A DNA stretch of 64,000 nt, from NCBI RefSeq assembly GCF_001205715.1, contig NZ_AQQZ01000001.1:1-64000 (forward strand). Direction: 5' to 3'. A program made the position numbers and the translations under genes. Source of the DNA: Pseudaestuariivita atlantica. Its GTDB lineage: Bacteria; Pseudomonadota; Alphaproteobacteria; Rhodobacterales; Rhodobacteraceae. Under the pieces are notes generated by a model. It saw only the letters and a program-made list of their open reading frames with translations. It made no database searches and was not told the origin of the DNA. Below, one piece after another: positions 42,177 to 51,651 of the stretch; the stretch's first letter is position 1, and each line of letters starts with the position of its first letter.

Positions 42177-44534
42177 ATGTCCGAACAGACCCCGGAAGTC
42201 CCACCGGTGAAGCCGCCCCTGCCACGGCGCGGCTGGCTTTACTGGTCGTCGCTGTTGCTGGTGGTGCTGGGCCTGATGAACGCGACGCCGGGCATTCCGG
42301 GGTATGACGACCTTGTCGCGCGGGTCACCGGGTGGGACTGGGCGATCCTGCGCAAGTTCCCGCGCGAATGGTTCTTTCCGGGCGTCTTCGCCCTGATGAT
42401 GCTGGTCGTCGTGCTGAAGCATTCGATGTGGCGCGACTGGCAGGACCGCTCGCCCGCGCGCCGCAGGTTCGGCCTTTTCATGGACATCGCCCTGCTGGTC
42501 GCGGCCTTCGGGCTTGCCCTGACCTTCCTTGTGGAGATCGAGGCGGTCTGCCTGATCGACCAGATCACCGGAGAGCGCGAACGCCTGATCGCCGAAAGCC
42601 TCGCGCGCGAAAAGGAGACGGCGGCTTTGTACGGCCTGCCCGAGCCCAAGACGGTGGATGACCCGCAATGCGTGACGACGACCGAGGGCTGGCTGGTCGC
42701 CATCATGGGCGCGGCGATCGTCATCTTCCTTGGCTACAACATCAAGGTCTGGGGCCTGCCGCTGGTCCTCGTCGCGATACTCGTCGCGGGCTATACCATC
42801 GGCACGGTCATGGTCTGGTACGTGTTCGGCGCCGACGACATCAACAAGTACCTGATGACCAAGCTGGGGGGCGAGCCGCGCCAGCTGATCGACGGGCGGC
42901 CGCGGGTGCACGACATCCTCGTGAACAACGCCTCGGGCCTTCTGGGCCGGTTCATGGACATCATCCTGAACACGATCTTTCCCTACCTGATCCTTGGCGC
43001 ACTGTTCGGTGCATCGGCGGGCGGGCAGTCGCTCATCAAGCTGGCTTTCCGCTGGACGCGGAAGCTGAACGGCGGCCCGGCCCATGCCGCCATCGTGTCC
43101 TCGGCCATGTTCGGCACCGTGTCGGGCGGGCCCATCGTGAACGTGCTGTCGACGGGCGTGCTGACCATCCCGATGATGATCCGGCGCGGCTTTTCAAAGG
43201 TCTTCGCGGGCGGGATGGAGGCGGCGGCCTCATCCGGCGGGTCGATCATGCCGCCGGTCATGGGGGTCGCGGCCTTCGTCCTCGCCGCGCTGACGGCGGT
43301 GCCTTATTCCGAGGTGATCGTTGCCGCCGTGATCCCGGCGCTGGCCTATTTCACCTGCCTCTTCCTGTCGGTCGTCTACCAGGCGCGGAAGCAGAAGATC
43401 CGCGCCTATGGCGAGTTGACGCCCGAGATGTACCTGAGCCGTCAGGACCTTCTGAACCTCGCCATGATCTTCGGCCCGATCCTCCTGATCCTCGCGCTTC
43501 TGCTCACGACCAAGGACGCGGTGGGGTGCGGGGTGCTGGGTGGCCTGCTGGGGGCCGAGCGGGTCTTCACCGAAAGCGGCTGCCGGGTGACGGAATTGTC
43601 GTGGTTTTTGCAGATGGTGCAGAACTCGGCCGGGGATGCGGGCTCGGCGGGCTGGTGGGCGGTGGCCTTGCTGATGTGCCTGCTGTTCGTCGACCCGGCG
43701 ATGCGCGCCCGCCCGCGCAAGCTGTTCGATGCGCTGGCCGATGCGGGGCAGCTGATTTCCACGCTCTACCTGATGTTCCTTGCCGTCTCGATCATCGATT
43801 TCTGCCTCAAGCTGACAGGACTGCCGATCTTCATCTCTCTCGACGTGCTGAGCTGGCTGAAATCGCTGGGGCTGGGGCAGGACGGGTCGGTGCTGTTCCA
43901 GTTCCTCGCGCTTCTGGCGACGATGGGGCTGGCGGTGCTGTTGGGCATGGGGATGCCGGCGGTGCCCGCTTACGTCAACGTCGCCCTACTGATGGGGCCG
44001 GTGCTGGCGGGGCTGGGGCTGGCGGTGTTCACCGCGCACATGTTCGTCTTCTACTTCGCCGTGGCGTCCGCCATCACGCCGCCCGTGGCGCTGGCGGCCT
44101 TCGCGGCGGCGTCGATCACCAAGGAGGACCCAATGCGCACCGGGTTCGCGGCGGTGAAGGTGGGGATCATGCTGTTCGTGATCCCCTTCGTCTTTGCCAT
44201 GTACCCGCAGCTTCTGCTGATCGAAGCGGCGGTGATCGACCCCAACGACACCAGCGGGCGGGTCTACCTGCCGGGGCATGACGGCATGGTGAACTGGTCC
44301 GAACTGGCGGTGCTGGTGGCGCGGCTGTTCCTTGCCCTGTTGCTGCTGGCGAGCGCGCTGGCGCGGTTCGACCGGGTGGCGCTGGCGACGTGGGAATGGA
44401 TCGCGCGTCTGGCGCTGGCGGCGCTGGTCATGGCGGGCAGCGTGGTTGTCTGGGCCCCGGCGGTTGTCGCCGGGCTGGGCCTGCTGGCGCTGCACCGGCT
44501 GCGGTCGGGCGCGGTGGACGAACCGGCGGGGTGA
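42177..44534 (+). CDS. TRAP transporter fused permease (DctQM type)
   Basis: A 785-residue membrane protein, the TRAP permease with the small (Q) and large (M) parts fused, as is usual for TAXI systems. The N-terminal 250 residues have about four to six helices, one carrying FLVEIEAVCLIDQITGERE. The M-part has the block SSAMFGTVSGGPIVNVLSTG, MEAAASSGGSIMPPVMGVAA and GMGMPAVPAYVNVALL, conserved in TRAP M subunits. It exchanges a solute with sodium. A C-terminal extension of about 80 hydrophobic residues follows. The gene reads convergent to the nitrate reductase gene, with 15 bases in between. Confidence 0.95.
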   Translation: MSEQTPEVPPVKPPLPRRGWLYWSSLLLVVLGLMNATPGIPGYDDLVARVTGWDWAILRKFPREWFFPGVFALMMLVVVLKHSMWRDWQDRSPARRRFGLFMDIALLVAAFGLALTFLVEIEAVCLIDQITGERERLIAESLAREKETAALYGLPEPKTVDDPQCVTTTEGWLVAIMGAAIVIFLGYNIKVWGLPLVLVAILVAGYTIGTVMVWYVFGADDINKYLMTKLGGEPRQLIDGRPRVHDILVNNASGLLGRFMDIILNTIFPYLILGALFGASAGGQSLIKLAFRWTRKLNGGPAHAAIVSSAMFGTVSGGPIVNVLSTGVLTIPMMIRRGFSKVFAGGMEAAASSGGSIMPPVMGVAAFVLAALTAVPYSEVIVAAVIPALAYFTCLFLSVVYQARKQKIRAYGELTPEMYLSRQDLLNLAMIFGPILLILALLLTTKDAVGCGVLGGLLGAERVFTESGCRVTELSWFLQMVQNSAGDAGSAGWWAVALLMCLLFVDPAMRARPRKLFDALADAGQLISTLYLMFLAVSIIDFCLKLTGLPIFISLDVLSWLKSLGLGQDGSVLFQFLALLATMGLAVLLGMGMPAVPAYVNVALLMGPVLAGLGLAVFTAHMFVFYFAVASAITPPVALAAFAAASITKEDPMRTGFAAVKVGIMLFVIPFVFAMYPQLLLIEAAVIDPNDTSGRVYLPGHDGMVNWSELAVLVARLFLALLLLASALARFDRVALATWEWIARLALAALVMAGSVVVWAPAVVAGLGLLALHRLRSGAVDEPAG

Positions 44535-44549
44535 GGCGCGCGCGGGCCG

Positions 44550-47180
44550 TTACTCGGCGGCTTCGCGCACCTGCAGCTTGCGCAGCATCTCGGCGATCTC
44601 GGGCCGGCAGGAGCCGCAATTCGTGCCCGCCCCCAGCGCCGCGCCGACCTGCTCGACTGATCCCAGCCCCTCTGCCGCGATGGCCCGCGCGATGGTGTTC
44701 GTGCCGACCGAGAAGCAGGAACACAGGACCGGGCCGGGGTTGGGGCGGTCGGCGGGCGACCGGCCCGACAGGACGCCCGGCGCGGGCGTGCCGGGCAGGG
44801 TGGCGAGGTAGTCGCGCATCAGGGCCATGGGCCGGGGGGCCGCGAAGAGCGCGCCGGTCAGATGCCCGTCGCGGAAGAGCGCGATGCGCGCCTGTCCGCG
44901 CGCGGTGTCGATGATCGAGGCGACCTCGGCCTCTGCGTCACCGAACAATCGCCGCGCCTCGGCCTCCCAGTCGGTGATCGCCGACGCGCCTGCCAGTTCC
45001 GCCCGGAAGCCTTGCGTCGTGCGCGCCAGGGCCCAGTACGCGGCGTCCGGTGTCATCGCGTCGCGGGAGACGGCAAAGCCGTACCACGCCGCGTCGAAGC
45101 GGGAGACGGCGACCACGGCGGCCTTGCTTTCGGGCTGGCCCGACATCGGGTCGCAGGCGGCGGGGATCAAAGCGCAGGTCCGGGCCGACGGCGCGGTCTC
45201 GCCGGTCCAGTGCATCGGTGCGAAGACCTGCCCCGGCTGCACCGCGTCGGTGATCCGCGCCCGCAGGATCGCGCCGCCCGTGGGAGCGGTGACGCGGGCG
45301 AGGTCCGACGGTGCCAGCCCCAGCCGCGCGGCATCGGCGGGATGGATGTCGAGGAACGGCTCGGCCAGGTGCGCGGACAGGCGCGGGCTGAGGCCCGTGC
45401 GCGTCATGGTGTGCCACTGGTCGCGCACCCGCCCGGTATTCAGGCGGAAGGGGAAGCGCGGGCCGGTGCGGGCGGCGGGCGGTGCCCACGTGACCGGGAT
45501 CAACCGCGCCTTGCCGTCGGGATGGAAGAACCCGCCCTCGGCAAAGAACCGCCCGCCCTGCCGCGTTTGCGTCACGGGCCAGCGGCAGGGGGCGAGCGTG
45601 GCATAGCCCGCGTCGGTCAGGTCCGCGAGGCCCGAGATGTCGAAATCCCGTCCGAACTGTCCCGCGACGCCCGACAGGGTGGCGTATTCGCGGAAGATCT
45701 CGGCCGGGGAGGAATAGTCAAAGGCGCGGGCGTGGCCCATGCGGCGGCCGACCTCGGCCAGGATGTCCCAATCGGCGCGCGCCTCTCCCGGCGCATCCAG
45801 CACGCGGCGCTGGCGACTGATCGTGCGGTCGGAATTGGTGACCGTGCCGTCCTTTTCCGCCCATGCGGCGGCGGGCAGCAGCACGTCGGCCAGCCGCGCG
45901 GTGTCGGTCCGGGCGGTGATGTCGCTGACGACCGTGAAGGGACAGCCGGCGATGGCGTCGCGCACCGCGTCGGCCTCGGGCAGGGAGACGGCGGGGTTGG
46001 TGTGGATGATCCAGAGCGCCCGGATCCGCCCGTCGCCGACGGCGCGGAACATGTCGACCGCTTTCAGCCCGGCAGCATCCGGCAAGGCGGGGGCCTGCCA
46101 GAACTCCCGCACCGCCGCGCGGTGATCGGCGTGTTCGAGATCGAGGTGACAGGCGAGCATGTTGGCCAGCCCGCCCACCTCGCGCCCGCCCATGGCGTTG
46201 GGCTGGCCGGTGGCGGACAGCGGCCCCATGCCGGGCCGCCCGATGCGGCCCGTGGCGAGGTGGCAGTTGAGGATCGCGTTCACCTTGTCGACGCCGCGCG
46301 TCGACTGGTTCACGCCCTGCGAATAGAGCGTCACGACCCGCTCGGTCCGGGCGAAGAGATCGCAGAAGGCGGCGATCTGCGCCTCGGGCAGGCCCGTGGG
46401 CGCGGCGGCATCGGCGCGGGCGGCGGCGAGCGCCTCTGCCAGCCCGGTGGTGTGGCGCAGGTAGTCCGGGTCGGTCGCGCCCGCGTCGTCCAGCGCGACG
46501 AGCAGGCGGTTGAACAGGGCGACATCCGCACCGGGATCGAGGGCGAGGTGCATGTCGGCCCCGTCGCAGCTTGCCGTGCGGCGGGGGTCAATCACGACGA
46601 TGCGGGTGCCGCGCGCCTTCCGCGCCGCCAGCAGGCGCTGGTAAAGCACCGGGTGGCACCATGCGAGGTTCGAACCCACGAGGACGACGAGGTCGGCGGC
46701 GTCGATGTCTTCGTAGGTGCCGGGCACCGTGTCGGTCCCGAAGGCGCGTTTGTGGCCTGCGACCGACGACGCCATGCAGAGCCGGGAATTGGTGTCGATA
46801 TTGGCCGAGCCGATGAAGCCCTTCATCAGCTTGTTGGCGACGTAGTAATCCTCGGTCAGCAACTGGCCCGAGACGTACAAGGCGACGCTGTCGGGGCCAT
46901 GGGTGGCGATGGTGTCGCGGAACCTGTCGGCCACGTTTTGCAGCGCGTCGTCCCATTGCGCGGTTTTGCCCCCCACCTTAGGCGTCAGCAGTCGCTCGCC
47001 CAGCCCGACCGTTTCCCCCAAAGCCGCGCCTTTCGAGCAGAGGCGCCCGAAATTGGACGGGTGGTCGGGATCGCCGCGCACGTCTAGACCGCCTTGCCCG
47101 TCGGGCCGGAGCAGCACGCCGCATCCCACCCCGCAATAGGGGCAGGTGGAGCGTGTTTCTGGCAGGGCGGTGCCGTCCAT
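44550..47180 (-). CDS. nasA: Assimilatory nitrate reductase catalytic subunit
   Basis: An 876-residue molybdopterin oxidoreductase (Paracoccus nomenclature NasC). The N-terminal [4Fe-4S] cluster ligands are in CPYCGVGCGVLL and RLCSKG. The molybdenum guanine dinucleotide domains include SNLAWCHPVLYQ and a molybdopterin C-domain from about residue 560. The last 60 residues form a BFD-like [2Fe-2S] module: CSCFSVGTNTIARAI and GTNCGSCRPEI. It lacks a separate NADH-oxidising subunit in the window; electrons may come from NirB/NirD as in Paracoccus. It converts nitrate to nitrite in the cytoplasm. Its start overlaps the nirD stop by one base (TGATG). Confidence 0.96.
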   Translation of the reverse strand: MDGTALPETRSTCPYCGVGCGVLLRPDGQGGLDVRGDPDHPSNFGRLCSKGAALGETVGLGERLLTPKVGGKTAQWDDALQNVADRFRDTIATHGPDSVALYVSGQLLTEDYYVANKLMKGFIGSANIDTNSRLCMASSVAGHKRAFGTDTVPGTYEDIDAADLVVLVGSNLAWCHPVLYQRLLAARKARGTRIVVIDPRRTASCDGADMHLALDPGADVALFNRLLVALDDAGATDPDYLRHTTGLAEALAAARADAAAPTGLPEAQIAAFCDLFARTERVVTLYSQGVNQSTRGVDKVNAILNCHLATGRIGRPGMGPLSATGQPNAMGGREVGGLANMLACHLDLEHADHRAAVREFWQAPALPDAAGLKAVDMFRAVGDGRIRALWIIHTNPAVSLPEADAVRDAIAGCPFTVVSDITARTDTARLADVLLPAAAWAEKDGTVTNSDRTISRQRRVLDAPGEARADWDILAEVGRRMGHARAFDYSSPAEIFREYATLSGVAGQFGRDFDISGLADLTDAGYATLAPCRWPVTQTRQGGRFFAEGGFFHPDGKARLIPVTWAPPAARTGPRFPFRLNTGRVRDQWHTMTRTGLSPRLSAHLAEPFLDIHPADAARLGLAPSDLARVTAPTGGAILRARITDAVQPGQVFAPMHWTGETAPSARTCALIPAACDPMSGQPESKAAVVAVSRFDAAWYGFAVSRDAMTPDAAYWALARTTQGFRAELAGASAITDWEAEARRLFGDAEAEVASIIDTARGQARIALFRDGHLTGALFAAPRPMALMRDYLATLPGTPAPGVLSGRSPADRPNPGPVLCSCFSVGTNTIARAIAAEGLGSVEQVGAALGAGTNCGSCRPEIAEMLRKLQVREAAE

Positions 47181-47509
47181 CAGGCCGCGCTCCGCGCCGC
47201 GAGCTTGGCCCCGTCGATCAGGATGCGCCCGTCGCGCACCTGCACGGGGAAGGTGGTGATCGCGGCGTCCTCTCCGCGCGCCTGCCCGGTCTGCAGGTCG
47301 AACACCCAGTTGTGCAGGGGACAGGTGACGCCGGTGCCGTGCACGATGCCTTCGGACAGCGGGCCGCCGCGATGCGGGCAGGTGTCGGTCGCGGCGAAGA
47401 CCTGGTTCTCGCCGGTGCGGAAGACGGCGACGCAGCCCATCGCGGTGCGCACCTTGCGCGCGCCGCGCAGGGGGATGTCGCCCACGGGTCCGATATCGAT
47501 CCAGCTCAT
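47180..47509 (-). CDS. nirD: Nitrite reductase small subunit (Rieske ferredoxin)
   Basis: A 109-residue Rieske-type protein (NirD, called NasG in Paracoccus). The cluster motif is CPHRGGPLSEG and CPLHNWVFDL (CxH and CxxH). Start ATG 47509 overlaps the nirB stop (ATGA, 47506-47509), so it is coupled. It may move electrons between NirB and NasA. Confidence 0.95.
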   Translation of the reverse strand: MSWIDIGPVGDIPLRGARKVRTAMGCVAVFRTGENQVFAATDTCPHRGGPLSEGIVHGTGVTCPLHNWVFDLQTGQARGEDAAITTFPVQVRDGRILIDGAKLAARSAA

Positions 47510-49938
47510 TCCGCGGCCTCCAGTGACAAGTCCGCCATCGGCTGGAAGGCCTGCGCGCGCCTGGCGTGCTCTGCCCACGGGTCGCGGCGGTAGATGGATT
47601 GGGACAACTCGAACGCGGCGATCAGGCGCGCGCGTTCGTCGAGGTCGTTGACCACGCGCTCCTTCACCCAGTCGAGCCCCACCTTGGCGACCCATTTGTA
47701 GGGCCGGTCGAGGTACTTGGCATTCTCGCGGTAGAGCTGGACGAAGGCGATGGTCACGTCGATGGCCTCTGCCTCGGTCACCACGTCGCACAGGCGTTCG
47801 GTCTCCTTCACGTCCATGCCCGCCGCGCCCGCCACGCCCACCTGGTAGCCGGAATCGACGCAGACGATGCCCACATCCTTGCAGGTCGCCTCCGCGCAGT
47901 TGCGCGGGCAGCCCGAGACGCCGAGCTTGACCTTGTGCGGCGTCCACGACCCCCAGAGCACCTGTTCCAGCTTGATGCCGAGGCCGGTGCTGTCCTGCGT
48001 GCCAAAGCGGCAATGGTCGGTGCCGACGCAGGTTTTCACCGTGCGCAGGCCCTTGGAATAGGCGTGGCCCGACACCAGCCCCGCCTTGTTCAGGTCGGCC
48101 CAGATGAAGGGCAGGTCCTCCCCCCGGACGCCGAGGAGGTCGATGCGCTGGCCGCCGGTCACCTTGACGGTGGGGACGTTGTACTTGTCGGCGGCATCGG
48201 CGATGGCGCGCAGTTCGGTCGGGTTGGTGATCCCGCCCCACATGCGCGGCACGACGCTGAAGGTGCCGTCCTTCTGGATGTTGGCGTGCTTGCGTTCGTT
48301 CACGAAGCGGCTTTGCGGATCGTCGCGGTATTCGAGCGGCCAGTCGGCCAGCAGGTAGAAGTTCACCGCCGGGCGGCAGACATGGCAGCCGTTGGGCGTG
48401 GTCCACCCAAGCTCCTGCCAGACGGCGGCCTGCGATTTCAGCTCCCGCGACTTGATGAGCCGCCGCACGTCTTCATGCGTCAACTCGCAGCAGCCGCAGA
48501 TCGGCTGCACGGCGGGCGCTTCGAACGCGTCACCCAGCGTGACCTGCAGCAATTGCTCCACCAGCCCCGTGCAGGTCCCGCAGGAGGCGCTGGCCTTGGT
48601 CGCGGCGCGCACCCCGCCAAGGTCGGTCGCGCCGCCCGCGATGGCGTCCACGATGGTGCCCTTGCAAACGCCGTTGCAGCCACAGATTTCCGCGTCAGGC
48701 GGCAAGACTGCAACGGCTGAGAGAGGGTCCGCGGTGTCGCCCCCCTGATAGGCCGGGCCAAAGATCAGCGTCTCCCGCATCTCCGAGATGTCGGTGCCGT
48801 CCTTGATCATGCCGAAGAACCAGTTGCCGTCGGCGGTGTCGCCGTACATCACCGCGCCGACCAGCCGGTCGTCCTCGATCACCAGCCGTTTGTAGATGCC
48901 CCGGCCGGGATCGCGCAGGACGATATCCTCGCGCCCCGGTGCCTCGGCGAAATCGCCTGCGCTGAACAGATCGCACCCGGTGACCTTCAGCTTGGTCGCC
49001 GTGTCCTTCACGACAAAGGCCGCGCCATCGTCCAGAAGCGACTGCGCCAGCACTTTGGCCTGATCGTAAAGCGGCGCGACAAGGCCGAAGAGGTGGCCAT
49101 CGAACTCGATACACTCGCCCACGGCAAAGATGTCGGGGTCCGAGGTCTGCATCTGGGCCGACACCGAAATCCCGCGCCCCACGTCCAGCGCGGCGTCGGT
49201 GGCGAGCCGGGTTTCGGGACGGATGCCCACGGCCATGACCACGAGGTCGGCCTCCAGCCCGGTATTGTCTTCGAGCAGCACGCCTTCGACCCGGTCCTCG
49301 CCAAGGATCGCGACGGTAGAGGCCTGCGTGCGGATCGTGATGCCGCGCTTTTCGAGGTCGCGGCGCAGGAGATAGCCCGCCGCCTCGTCCAGCTGCCGCT
49401 CCATCAGGTGGCCCATCAGGTGCAGGACGGTCACGTCCATGCCGCGTTCGGCGAGGCCCGCCGCCGCTTCGAGGCCAAGCAGCCCTCCGCCGATCACCAC
49501 GGCCTTGCCGCCTGCATCGGCGGCCTCGATCATCGCGTTGGTGTCGTCGAGGTCGCGGTAGGTGATGACGCCCGGCAGGTCCTTGCCCTCGACCGGGATG
49601 ATGAAAGGTGCCGACCCCGTCGCGATGACAAGCTTGTCGTAAGGGACGGGGCCGTTTGCGCCTTCGACGACCTTGGCGTCGCGGTCGATGCGAGTGACCG
49701 CCTCGCCAAACCGGCAGGTCACGCCGTGGGCGACGTACCAGTCGTCATCATGGGTGACGATGTCGGCATAGGTCTTTTCGCCCGACAGGACGGGGCTGAG
49801 CATGATGCGGTTGTAGTTGCCGCGCGGTTCGGCGTTGAAGAGCGTGATGTCGAAGGCGTCCGGGTCAGTCTCGACCAGGTGTTCGATCACCCGGCCCGAT
49901 GCCATGCCCGCGCCGATGATGACGAGTTTCTGTGTCAT
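47506..49938 (-). CDS. nirB: NAD(P)H nitrite reductase large subunit
   Basis: An 810-residue siroheme enzyme reducing nitrite to ammonium. The N-terminal FAD/NAD domain (about 1-400) includes LVIIGAGMASGRVIEHL and VVIGGGLLGLEAAAGLAE. Two BFD-like [2Fe-2S] Cys regions follow (EICGCNGVCKGTI and ICGCCELTH) at about 415-500. The siroheme/[4Fe-4S] domain starts near 540, with ligands in VKTCVGTDHCRFG and GCPRNCAEATCKD. The length is typical. It is four bases downstream of the ATPase gene in the same operon. Confidence 0.97.
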   Translation of the reverse strand: MTQKLVIIGAGMASGRVIEHLVETDPDAFDITLFNAEPRGNYNRIMLSPVLSGEKTYADIVTHDDDWYVAHGVTCRFGEAVTRIDRDAKVVEGANGPVPYDKLVIATGSAPFIIPVEGKDLPGVITYRDLDDTNAMIEAADAGGKAVVIGGGLLGLEAAAGLAERGMDVTVLHLMGHLMERQLDEAAGYLLRRDLEKRGITIRTQASTVAILGEDRVEGVLLEDNTGLEADLVVMAVGIRPETRLATDAALDVGRGISVSAQMQTSDPDIFAVGECIEFDGHLFGLVAPLYDQAKVLAQSLLDDGAAFVVKDTATKLKVTGCDLFSAGDFAEAPGREDIVLRDPGRGIYKRLVIEDDRLVGAVMYGDTADGNWFFGMIKDGTDISEMRETLIFGPAYQGGDTADPLSAVAVLPPDAEICGCNGVCKGTIVDAIAGGATDLGGVRAATKASASCGTCTGLVEQLLQVTLGDAFEAPAVQPICGCCELTHEDVRRLIKSRELKSQAAVWQELGWTTPNGCHVCRPAVNFYLLADWPLEYRDDPQSRFVNERKHANIQKDGTFSVVPRMWGGITNPTELRAIADAADKYNVPTVKVTGGQRIDLLGVRGEDLPFIWADLNKAGLVSGHAYSKGLRTVKTCVGTDHCRFGTQDSTGLGIKLEQVLWGSWTPHKVKLGVSGCPRNCAEATCKDVGIVCVDSGYQVGVAGAAGMDVKETERLCDVVTEAEAIDVTIAFVQLYRENAKYLDRPYKWVAKVGLDWVKERVVNDLDERARLIAAFELSQSIYRRDPWAEHARRAQAFQPMADLSLEAAE

Positions 49939-49942
49939 GGGA

Positions 49943-51646
49943 TCACTCCGCCGCCACGGCGGCCGCTTCGGTCGCGGGCGGGTTGGCCGTGGGTTTCGGT
50001 TTCGGCTTGGCGCCGTGTTCGTATTCTTCGAGGAAGTCGAGCACCTCCTGCCGGTAGGCGTAGTAATCGGGGTGTTCGAGCAGCGCCTTGCGGGTGCGCG
50101 GGCGGGGCAGGTCGACGCGGGTGATCTTGCCGATCGTGGCCTGCGGCCCGTTCGTCATCATCACCACGCGGTCGGCGAGCAGGATCGCCTCGTCCACGTC
50201 GTGGGTGACGCAGATCGCGGTCACCTTGGTGCGGGACCAGACCTCCATCAGAACTTCCTGCAGCTCCCAGCGCGTCAGGCTGTCGAGCATCCCGAAGGGC
50301 TCGTCGAGCAGCAGGAGCTTGGGCGACAGGGCGAAGGCGCGGGCGATGCCCACGCGCTGCTGCATCCCGTTCGACAGCGCGCTTGCGGGCTTGTCCATCG
50401 CGTCGGCCAGCCCCACGCGTTCGAGATAGTATTCGACCACGTCCTGCCGTTCGGCCTGGCTGGCGCGGGGATAGACCCGGTCGGCGCCGACGCTGACGTT
50501 TTCCTTGGCGGTCAGCCACGGGAAGAGGGATGGCGACTGGAACACCACCGCGCGTTCGGGATCGGCCCCTTCGACGTGGCGGCCGTCGAGCTTGATCGCA
50601 CCTTTCGAGATCTCGTTCAGCCCCGCCGCCATGGTCAGGACGGTGGACTTGCCGCAGCCCGAATGGCCGATGAGCGAGATGAACTCTCCCTTGTCGATCT
50701 TGAGGTCGAAATCCTCCACCACGGTGAGCGGCCCCTTGGGCGTCGGGTAGACCTTGTGCAGCATCGAGAAGTCGAGGAACCGGTTGTCGATCAGGCCCTT
50801 CTGCGCCTCGACCACCGCCGCGGGCACGCCGTGGATCGGGGTCACGTCGGGCAGGATGCGGGAGCCTTCGACCTTGGCCTCGATCCCGACATCCATCAGG
50901 TACTTGGTGACGTCGGCGCGCAGGCGCTTGAACGTGTCGTCGGTGTTCATCGCGGAGCGGTCGCGCGGGCGGGGGATGGTGACGGTGAACTCCTCCCCCA
51001 GCGTCCCGTCGGGGTTCAGCGCGATGATGCGGTCCGCGAGCAGGATCGCCTCGTCCACGTCATTGGTGATGAGCACGCAGGTCTTGCGGTCGGCCTGCCA
51101 GATCGCCTCGATCTCGTCGGCGAGGTTGGCACGCGTCAGCGCGTCGAGGGCCGAGAGCGGCTCGTCCAGCAGCAGTACCTCGGGGTTCATCGCCAGCGCG
51201 CGCGCCACGTTCACCCGTTGCCGCATCCCGCCCGACAACTCCGCCGGGCGGCGGTAGGCGGCGTGGCCGAGGCCCACCATGGCGACATACTTGTCGACCA
51301 GCGCCGATTTCTCGGACGCGGGCATCTTGGGAAACACGCTGTCGACGGCGAGGCGCACGTTGCCGGTGACCGTCAGCCACGGCATCAGCGAGTAGCTTTG
51401 AAAGATCACGCCGCGTTCGGGGCCGGGGCCGGTGATTTCGGCTCCCTTGAAGGTGGCCTTTCCGGTCGTGGGCGTGTCGATCCCGGCCAGCAAGTTGATC
51501 AGCGTCGTCTTGCCGGTGCCCGAGAAGCCGAGGAGGACGAGGAACTCGCCCTCCGCGACATCCAGCGTGATGTTCTTCAGAACGTCCGTCTTTGCCGTGC
51601 CTTCGCCGAAGGATTTCGAGACGGAGTCGAGTGTCAGGATACCCAT
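49943..51646 (-). CDS. nrtCD: Nitrate ABC transporter, two ATP-binding domains fused (NrtCD-like)
   Basis: A 567-residue protein with two ABC domains on one chain, unlike cyanobacterial NrtC, which joins one ABC domain to a binding-protein domain. Domain 1: Walker A GFSGTGKT (40-47), signature LSGGM (137-141), Walker B VLLLDE (157-162), and the H-loop position is Asn195 (LITNDVDEA). Domain 2: Walker A GHSGCGKS (327-334), signature LSNGM (424-428), Walker B LLLLDE (444-449), His482 (CVTHDVDEA). The linker (about 235-290) is not a known domain. Start ATG 51646 is chosen; the open frame further upstream is antisense to nrtB. It energises nitrate import by NrtA/NrtB. Confidence 0.93.
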   Translation of the reverse strand: MGILTLDSVSKSFGEGTAKTDVLKNITLDVAEGEFLVLLGFSGTGKTTLINLLAGIDTPTTGKATFKGAEITGPGPERGVIFQSYSLMPWLTVTGNVRLAVDSVFPKMPASEKSALVDKYVAMVGLGHAAYRRPAELSGGMRQRVNVARALAMNPEVLLLDEPLSALDALTRANLADEIEAIWQADRKTCVLITNDVDEAILLADRIIALNPDGTLGEEFTVTIPRPRDRSAMNTDDTFKRLRADVTKYLMDVGIEAKVEGSRILPDVTPIHGVPAAVVEAQKGLIDNRFLDFSMLHKVYPTPKGPLTVVEDFDLKIDKGEFISLIGHSGCGKSTVLTMAAGLNEISKGAIKLDGRHVEGADPERAVVFQSPSLFPWLTAKENVSVGADRVYPRASQAERQDVVEYYLERVGLADAMDKPASALSNGMQQRVGIARAFALSPKLLLLDEPFGMLDSLTRWELQEVLMEVWSRTKVTAICVTHDVDEAILLADRVVMMTNGPQATIGKITRVDLPRPRTRKALLEHPDYYAYRQEVLDFLEEYEHGAKPKPKPTANPPATEAAAVAAE

Positions 51647-51651
51647 GGCGC

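Noticed and set aside
44862-47087. Plus-strand open frame of about 741 codons over nasA
   Set aside because: nasA has cluster and molybdopterin motifs. The antisense product is a Gly/Arg/Val-rich string typical of shadow frames.
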